DNA from: Bifidobacterium saimiriisciurei | GTDB lineage: Bacteria > Actinomycetota > Actinomycetes > Actinomycetales > Bifidobacteriaceae | Assembly (NCBI RefSeq): GCF_010667655.1 | Contig: NZ_WHZU01000001.1 | Span: 124,001 to 188,000, forward strand | Direction of reading: 5' to 3' | DNA: 64,000 nt | Part shown: piece after piece, positions 58,109-64,000 of the stretch | Layout: every line of letters begins with the position of its first letter | Numbering within the stretch: position 1 is the stretch's first letter | Program-made: the position numbers and the translations under genes | The notes under the pieces: generated by a model | What the model saw: the letters and a program-made list of their open reading frames with translations, nothing else | Database searches by the model: none | What the model was told of the DNA's origin: nothing

Positions 58109-59860
58109 ATGTTCAGGGCAGTGCATTCGTCGATGAAAACCTGGACGGTCGCGGCCATAGCCGCGGTTCTCGCAATGGTGATGATGCTCGCCGGATGCGC
58201 GGGCGGTACGGATTCCCAGAAGAACGGCGGTGGCACATCGTCCGGCGACACGTCGCAGACCGACCCGACATCGTCGGCCAAGCCAACGGTCTCGAACAAC
58301 GGCAAGACCGAAACCTACAAGCCGGCTGACGGCAATGCCACGGCCACATTGAAGATCGCCTCCGGCTCGGAGAACAAGGAGGTGTCCGCGGCCATCCAGC
58401 GCGCGGTCGACGACTCCAAGATCGGCGTGACCATCGACTACATGGGATCGCTCGACATCATGAACGTGCTGAAGAACGGCGGCAAATCATACGACGCCGT
58501 CTGGCCGGCGTCGAGCATGTGGATCACCATGGGCGACACCAAGCATATCGTCAAGGACCAGCAGAGCACCTCCACCACGCCCATCGTGTTCGGCATCGCC
58601 AAGTCCAAGGCGCAGCAGCTCGGCTGGGCCAACGGCGACGGCACCACCAAAGCCGTGAAGACGCAGGACGTCATCGACGCGGTGAAGGCGAAGAAACTCA
58701 CGTTCTCCATGACCAGCGCCACGCAGTCGAACTCCGGCGCCAGCGCCTACCTCGCGTTCCTCACCGCCATCGCCGGCAAGAACCAGGCCCTCACCAAGGC
58801 CGATCTCGACAATGCGAACGTGCAGGCCAACGTGCACACGCTGCTGTCCGGCGTGGACCGTTCGTCCGGCTCGTCCGACTGGCTCAAGGACATGGTCGTG
58901 GCCAATCCCGACCGGTTCAACGCCATGGTCAACTACGAAAGCCTCGTCATCCAGGCCGACAAGGTCCTGACCCAAAAGGGCAAGGACCCGCTGCTGGCTG
59001 TATACCCCTCGGACGGCATCGCCGTCTCCGACTCCCCGCTCGGCTATGTCGACCGCGGACAGAACCTCAACGACGCCTACGACTCCTTCGCCAAGGCCCT
59101 GAAGTCCAAGGACGCGAAGCTGCTGTTCGAGCGCGCCGGCCGTCGCACCGGCCTCGCGGGCGTGCTCACCTACAAGAACGATGCCAAGGTCAAGGATGCG
59201 TTCCGCAGCGAATGGGGCATCAACACCGGGGCCGACGCCTTGAAGACCATTCCGCTGCCGGCGGCCGACGTCATCGACGAATCGCTGAACGTCTACCAGT
59301 CGAGCCTGCGCAAGCCCAGCTGGACGGTATGGGTGGTCGACTACTCCGGTTCCATGCAGGGCGACGGCAAGGACGGCGTCGTGCGCGGACTCAACGCCGC
59401 GCTCGACCAGACGCAGGCCAGGCAGTCGCATCTTGAGGCCGGCAAGAACGATGTGAACATCCTCATCCCGTTCTCCGGCGACGCGCAGGAGCCGACCAAG
59501 TCGACCGGCGCCGACACGACCGCCATTCTGCAGCGCGGCCAGGCGACCGACACCATCGGCGGCACCGACATCTACGACGGTCTGGAGAAGGCCCTGCAGA
59601 ACCTGCCGAAGAACACCGGCGACTACACCACGGCCATCGTTCTGATGACCGACGGCGTCTCGCAGACCGGCAACAAGGACGCGTTCACCAAGCAGTACAA
59701 GGCCTCCGGCCACGACGTGCCCGTGTTCTCCATCATGTTCGGCCAGGCCGATCCCGCCCAGCTCAACGAACTCGCCAAGCTCTCCAACGCGAAGGTGTTC
59801 GACGGACGATCCGAGGACCTGGCTTCCATCTTCCGCCAGGTGAAGGGATTCAACGGATGA
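58109..59860 (+). CDS. SBP-VWA lipoprotein, mirrored copy
   Basis: Reverse-complement copy of 23948-25699. Here the MIDAS codons can be read directly on the plus strand: D411 at 59339, T486 at 59564 and D515 at 59651. Confidence 0.87.
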   Translation: MFRAVHSSMKTWTVAAIAAVLAMVMMLAGCAGGTDSQKNGGGTSSGDTSQTDPTSSAKPTVSNNGKTETYKPADGNATATLKIASGSENKEVSAAIQRAVDDSKIGVTIDYMGSLDIMNVLKNGGKSYDAVWPASSMWITMGDTKHIVKDQQSTSTTPIVFGIAKSKAQQLGWANGDGTTKAVKTQDVIDAVKAKKLTFSMTSATQSNSGASAYLAFLTAIAGKNQALTKADLDNANVQANVHTLLSGVDRSSGSSDWLKDMVVANPDRFNAMVNYESLVIQADKVLTQKGKDPLLAVYPSDGIAVSDSPLGYVDRGQNLNDAYDSFAKALKSKDAKLLFERAGRRTGLAGVLTYKNDAKVKDAFRSEWGINTGADALKTIPLPAADVIDESLNVYQSSLRKPSWTVWVVDYSGSMQGDGKDGVVRGLNAALDQTQARQSHLEAGKNDVNILIPFSGDAQEPTKSTGADTTAILQRGQATDTIGGTDIYDGLEKALQNLPKNTGDYTTAIVLMTDGVSQTGNKDAFTKQYKASGHDVPVFSIMFGQADPAQLNELAKLSNAKVFDGRSEDLASIFRQVKGFNG

Positions 59861-60732
59861 TCAGCACCATCATCAGCTTCCTCGCCGGACTCGGGCTCGC
59901 CGCCCTCACGTTCTGGGTGGCGGGCGGCGGCATCGTCGGTCTCGTCGGCGCGGTGGTCGTGGCCGCCGGCGGATACATCGGCGTCTCGTACCTCACCCAG
60001 CCGGAACGCAAACTCGGCAAGGTGCTTGCATCGGCCGTGCCCAACGGGCAGAAGGCCGTGGAGGCCATCGACATGGCCAACGCGCGCATGAACGCCATCA
60101 GCGGCCTGATGTCCCAGGTGCGCGACCCTGCCGTACGCAAGGAGGTCAACGACATCGTCGTGGCCACGAAGGCGCTCACGGCGTTCGTCGAGGACAATCC
60201 CCGTTCGTACGAGACGCTGCGGCATTTCATCAACGTGTATGGCGACCAGACGCAGAACCTGCTGCAGGGCTATGTGGAGGTGGAGCGTTCCGGCGCCCGC
60301 GACCAGATAGCGAAGGCACGCATCGACACCATCAACGCCATGCAGGTGCTCGAGCAGACCGCCGCCGGCGAGCTCTCGCACGCCGTGGAGGCGAAGACGC
60401 TGGCCCTGTCCGCCGATTCGGAGGCCATCGCGCGGTTGGCCAGCATGGACGGCTACAGCGTGGAGACGGCGCATGACACCTTGCCGGGCGATGCACAGGC
60501 GCGGTCCCAGCGGAACGGCCGGCGCCCCGCATCGACATATACGTCGCCGATCCCGTACGACCGGCCGGCGAACGGACCGATGAACGTGCCGGCGGGAACG
60601 CCCGGGCCGCTGCCGGCGTCCGGACCATCGCCGGCATCCGGAGCCGGCGCGGCGGAAACGCCGACGGCACCTTCGCCGGCCGCGGACGTTCCCGCCGACG
60701 ATGGAACGGCTCAGAAAGGAGTCAGGTCGTGA
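59857..60732 (+). CDS. XpaC-like membrane protein, mirrored copy
   Basis: Reverse-complement copy of 23076-23951. The ATGA and GTGA 4-nt overlaps with its neighbours are preserved. Confidence 0.7.
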   Translation: MISTIISFLAGLGLAALTFWVAGGGIVGLVGAVVVAAGGYIGVSYLTQPERKLGKVLASAVPNGQKAVEAIDMANARMNAISGLMSQVRDPAVRKEVNDIVVATKALTAFVEDNPRSYETLRHFINVYGDQTQNLLQGYVEVERSGARDQIAKARIDTINAMQVLEQTAAGELSHAVEAKTLALSADSEAIARLASMDGYSVETAHDTLPGDAQARSQRNGRRPASTYTSPIPYDRPANGPMNVPAGTPGPLPASGPSPASGAGAAETPTAPSPAADVPADDGTAQKGVRS

Positions 60733-61826
60733 AACTTTCGAAATCGAAGATCATCGGTCTCGCCGCGCTGCTCGTGGTGGTGCTCGTGCTCGGCGGCGTC
60801 ACCGTGCTGCGCAACTGGAAGGCCAGCACCGCCCCCAAGCCCGTGAAGACCGAAAGCGTGACCGGCTATCTCGGCGGCGAGAAGATCACGCTGTTCGAGG
60901 ACCAGCAGTTCAAGGACCTCGCCGCGAAGAACGGCCTGAAGATCGACTACCGCAAGGCCGGCTCGCTGTCCATGATGGATGCCGACAACAACGGCATGGA
61001 CTATCTCTTCCCGTCGTCCAAGGTCGCCGTCGAATACGGCAAGTCGAAGAAGATCGACACGTCGGGCGCCGACATCGTGTTCAACTCCCCCATCGTCATC
61101 TACACGCACAAGCAGGTGGCCGACGGCCTGGTGAAGACCGGCATGATGAGCAAGACCGACGGCGTCTACCATATGGACATGGCCAAGGCCGTCGACGCGC
61201 TGAAGACCAACAAGACGTGGGCCCAGGTCGGCTGGTCGGGCGGCTACGGGCAGTTCCGCATCGACTCGACCGACCCGGTGAAGTCGAACTCCGGCAACGA
61301 GTACGCGGCCCTGGTGGCCACGGTATTGAACGGCGGGCAGCCCGCGACCGTGCAGTCCGTGCAACGCGACCAAGCCACCCTGCAGTCCATATTCTCGAAA
61401 TCCGGTTGGATGGAGACGAGTTCGGAGGACAGCTTCAACCAGTTCCTCACGCTTGGCGTCGGATCGAAACCCATGATGATCGGCTATGAGAGCCAGGTGC
61501 TCGACGTGGCCGCCAACCAGCCCGACGCATGGAACCAGGTGAAGGACGACATCGTCATCGTCTACCCGACGCCGACGGTATGGTCCACGCATATGCTCAT
61601 CCCGCTTGACGACAAGGGCCGCAAGCTGCTGACGCTCCTCAAGAGCGACGACATGCAGAAACTCGCCTGGCAGCGGCATGGGTTCCGTTCGGCGAACTTC
61701 ACCGGCACCGACGGCATCAAGCGGTTCAAGGTGCCCGGCACCGTGGACCAGGTCACCGCCGTCTCCGAACTGCCCAGCAACGACGCCATGCAGGCGATCA
61801 TCACCACGCTCTCGAAAGGACAATGA
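60729..61826 (+). CDS. Membrane-anchored SBP-like protein of the TelA operon, mirrored copy
   Basis: Reverse-complement copy of 21982-23079, 365 identical residues, GTG start. Confidence 0.8.
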   Translation: MKLSKSKIIGLAALLVVVLVLGGVTVLRNWKASTAPKPVKTESVTGYLGGEKITLFEDQQFKDLAAKNGLKIDYRKAGSLSMMDADNNGMDYLFPSSKVAVEYGKSKKIDTSGADIVFNSPIVIYTHKQVADGLVKTGMMSKTDGVYHMDMAKAVDALKTNKTWAQVGWSGGYGQFRIDSTDPVKSNSGNEYAALVATVLNGGQPATVQSVQRDQATLQSIFSKSGWMETSSEDSFNQFLTLGVGSKPMMIGYESQVLDVAANQPDAWNQVKDDIVIVYPTPTVWSTHMLIPLDDKGRKLLTLLKSDDMQKLAWQRHGFRSANFTGTDGIKRFKVPGTVDQVTAVSELPSNDAMQAIITTLSKGQ

Positions 61827-61829
61827 ACC

Positions 61830-62975
61830 ATGAAGGAAATCTCTCTCAGCGACCTCGCGGGAGGCTCGCAGACCAGTGCCGTGGACCTCGCCGCACCGTC
61901 CGGGGACCAGGCGCTGGCCGCCGACGCCACGCCCGACCAGCAGATCGCGAAGCTCAATCCGGCGGATCAGGCGAAGGTGACGCAGCTGGCCGGCTCGCTC
62001 GACCTGACCAAGGCCGGCATCGAATCCGCATACGGCAAGGACGTGCAACGCGCTACGTCCACGTTCGCCGACGACATCCTCGCCAAGACGCGTTCGAAGG
62101 ACGCCGGCCAGGCGGGCGAGCTGCTGCAGGGTCTGCTCGTCACCGTGGACGAGGCGGAGCTGAGCGGCATCAAGAAGGTACCGATCCTCGGCACGATCGC
62201 CGTGAACATCAACAAGCTGCGCCGCCGCTACGAGAAGGTCTCCACGCAGATCGACGACATCGTCGCCAAGCTGGAGGGCGCGCAGAGCCAGCTCGTCTCC
62301 GACATCTCGATGTTCAACACCATGTATGACCGCAACGCCGAGCAGTACCGCGACCTGAAAATCACCGTGCTCGCCGGCAAGAAGGCGCTGGCGGACTTCA
62401 ACGCGAACCAGCTGCCAAAGCTCGAGCAGGAGGCCGCCGCGTCGCAGGACCCGATGCAGGCGCAGATCCTCTCCGACTTCAAGGCCAAGCTGGAACGCTT
62501 CGCCAAGCGGCTCGACGACCTCGACCGCGTAAGCGTGATCTGCCTGCAGACCGCGCCGCAGATCAAGATCATCCAGAACGCCGACCAGATGGTGTGCGAC
62601 AAGATCGACACCACCATCTCCACCACGATTCCGGTGTGGAAGAGCCAGATGGTCATCGCGCTCGGCCTAGAGAACCAGCGTCAGGCGCTCGACCTGCAGA
62701 AGAAGACCGACGACGTGACCAACAAGCTTATCCAGGCCAACGCCCGTGCTCTGCATCAGGGTGCCGTGGACGCGGAGAAGGCGAACCAGCGTTCCGTGGT
62801 CGACATCGAAACGCTGGAGAAGGTGAATTCCGAACTCATCGCCACGCTGCGCGAGACCGTGCAGATCCAGAAGGAGGGCAAGGCCAGCCGCGCCGCCGCC
62901 GAGGTGAAGATGCGTCAGCTCGAAGGCGATCTGAAGAACGCGCTCATCGAGAACGCCCAGCAGCTGGGGCGGTAA
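61830..62975 (+). CDS. telA: TelA-family protein, mirrored copy
   Basis: Reverse-complement copy of 20833-21978, 381 identical residues. Confidence 0.9.
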   Translation: MKEISLSDLAGGSQTSAVDLAAPSGDQALAADATPDQQIAKLNPADQAKVTQLAGSLDLTKAGIESAYGKDVQRATSTFADDILAKTRSKDAGQAGELLQGLLVTVDEAELSGIKKVPILGTIAVNINKLRRRYEKVSTQIDDIVAKLEGAQSQLVSDISMFNTMYDRNAEQYRDLKITVLAGKKALADFNANQLPKLEQEAAASQDPMQAQILSDFKAKLERFAKRLDDLDRVSVICLQTAPQIKIIQNADQMVCDKIDTTISTTIPVWKSQMVIALGLENQRQALDLQKKTDDVTNKLIQANARALHQGAVDAEKANQRSVVDIETLEKVNSELIATLRETVQIQKEGKASRAAAEVKMRQLEGDLKNALIENAQQLGR

Positions 62976-63007
62976 GGGCAGCTTTCCGAGATACGAGATA
63001 TGTATTG

Positions 63008-63126
63008 GCTCCCCTCGCTGAGGGGAGCTGGCCGCCGCAGGCGGTCTGAGGGGAGTTGAGTACCCGAGGTGCCACTCCCCCAGTCGACTCACGCCATTGG
63101 CTCCCCTCAGCAAGGGAAGCCAATGG
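63008..63126. repeat. GGCTCCCCTC-type repeats between telA and znuA, mirrored copy
   Basis: Counterpart of 20682-20800, again between convergent genes. Confidence 0.65.
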
Positions 63127-63144
63127 GTATTCTTATACTTTCAC

Positions 63145-64000
63145 TCACTTCACGGCACCGGTGAAGTCGTCGACCAGCGCGCTCATCCAATCGGTGAGGT
63201 TCGTGTACTCCTTCGGCATCTGCTCGGTGAGCTTCACCACGGGCACATCGCCTTCCGCCGCGGCAGCCTCCAGATGCTCGGTGGTGTCGTTCGATTCCTG
63301 CGTGTTGAGCACGAATACCTTCATCTTTCCGGCCTTCAGCGCGTCGGAGAACTGCTTGATGTCGGCGGGCGAGGGCTCGCTTTCGTTGGCGCTGGCGTTC
63401 TTGTAGCCGCTGGTGGTGGCGTCGGTCATGCCGAGGTCGTCGGCGAGGTACCATGCCACGGACTCGCTGGCGGCGTACGGCACGCCCTTGGTCTTGGATT
63501 CGGCCGCCTTGATCTTGTCCTCGACCTTCTGCTCCTGGGCCTCCCATGCCTTGTGCCGCTGTTCGAAGTAGTCCTTCTGGTCGGGCATGGCCTTCTCGTA
63601 GGCTGCGGTGATGGCATCGGCGGTCTTCTCGCGCACATCATGGGAGAACCAGACGTGGGGATTGTCGCCTTCCTTGATACCGTCGGTCTCGGCGGCGTTC
63701 ACCACGTCGGCCTTGGTGCCTTCCGTGGCCTTGGACGCCCATGAATCGTAGTCGGCGCCGTTCACGACGGCGACCTGCGCCTTGGCGAACGCGGCGACGT
63801 CGGATGTCGTCGGCTCGTAGTCGTGGGCCTCCACGTTCGTGCTCGCCATGATCGACTTCACATCGACCTTGTCGCCTCCCAGCGCCTCAGCCACGGAACC
63901 CCACTGGTTGATGCTCGCCACCACCGCGATCTTCTCGGATGACCCGCCGCCGGACGTCCCCGCACCGCCGCACGCCGCCAAACCGATGGTCATGATCGCC
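63145..64000 (-). CDS. znuA: ZnuA-type lipoprotein, mirrored copy, cut by window end
   Basis: Reverse-complement copy of the znuA body. The first 98 bases of the gene (signal peptide start) would lie beyond 64000, so it cannot be said whether this copy is intact or whether its Zur box is also duplicated. Confidence 0.87.
   Translation of the reverse strand, partial: AIMTIGLAACGGAGTSGGGSSEKIAVVASINQWGSVAEALGGDKVDVKSIMASTNVEAHDYEPTTSDVAAFAKAQVAVVNGADYDSWASKATEGTKADVVNAAETDGIKEGDNPHVWFSHDVREKTADAITAAYEKAMPDQKDYFEQRHKAWEAQEQKVEDKIKAAESKTKGVPYAASESVAWYLADDLGMTDATTSGYKNASANESEPSPADIKQFSDALKAGKMKVFVLNTQESNDTTEHLEAAAAEGDVPVVKLTEQMPKEYTNLTDWMSALVDDFTGAVK

Overview
The window looks like chromosomal DNA of a Bifidobacterium or close relative. 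It is GC-rich with strong third-position GC bias, has AGGAG-type ribosome binding sites, and carries purine gene groups (purC-purL, purF-purM-purD) plus an intracellular glycan locus of the kind found in gut bifidobacteria. The genus is inferred from protein style and gene order; no database was searched.

Bases 1-17361 are unique sequence and hold a carbohydrate locus. The genes are an AGE-family sugar isomerase (cut by the window start), a LacI-type regulator, a small nitroreductase, and a first plus-strand run of TIM-barrel isomerase, GH28, GH36 and GH43. A GPH-type MFS sugar transporter follows on the minus strand. A second plus-strand run encodes an SDR dehydrogenase, an FAD oxidoreductase, a Gfo/Idh/MocA oxidoreductase and a second TIM-barrel isomerase. 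Near-identical palindromic operators (TGAAAyCGGTTTCA core) lie before both runs. None of the three glycosidases has a signal peptide, so the picture is import of short oligosaccharides, cytoplasmic cleavage, then oxidation and isomerisation of an unusual sugar.

Bases 17629-20663 hold a zinc module: a Fur-family regulator (probably Zur), a membrane-anchored substrate-binding-like protein, a 15-bp Zur-box-like site and an orphan ZnuA-type lipoprotein. Next, on the minus strand, a four-gene operon encodes an SBP-VWA lipoprotein, an XpaC-like membrane protein, a second substrate-binding-like protein (paralogue of the one beside zur) and TelA. It is translationally coupled and is the best candidate here for a poorly described system. 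Then come purD, purM and purF; divergently a LexA-controlled Y-family polymerase with a YolD-like partner; a PLP aminotransferase; an EcsC-like gene that appears to be a 1.33-kb cassette flanked by 58-bp direct repeats; then purL, purC, purT and tRNA-His.

The dominant structural fact is that everything from 19808 to 41862 recurs as its reverse complement at 41946-64000 (position x maps to 83808 minus x). Arms of at least 22,055 bp flank an 83-bp spacer. All translations are identical and every intergenic stretch compared was identical. The spacer lies inside a nested-hairpin repeat whose sibling is at 34845-34947. A 44-kb perfect palindrome is hard to maintain in bacteria, so a fold-back assembly or amplification artefact is the leading explanation, with a very recent inverted duplication as the alternative. 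The right arm is cut by the window end, so its true extent is unknown.
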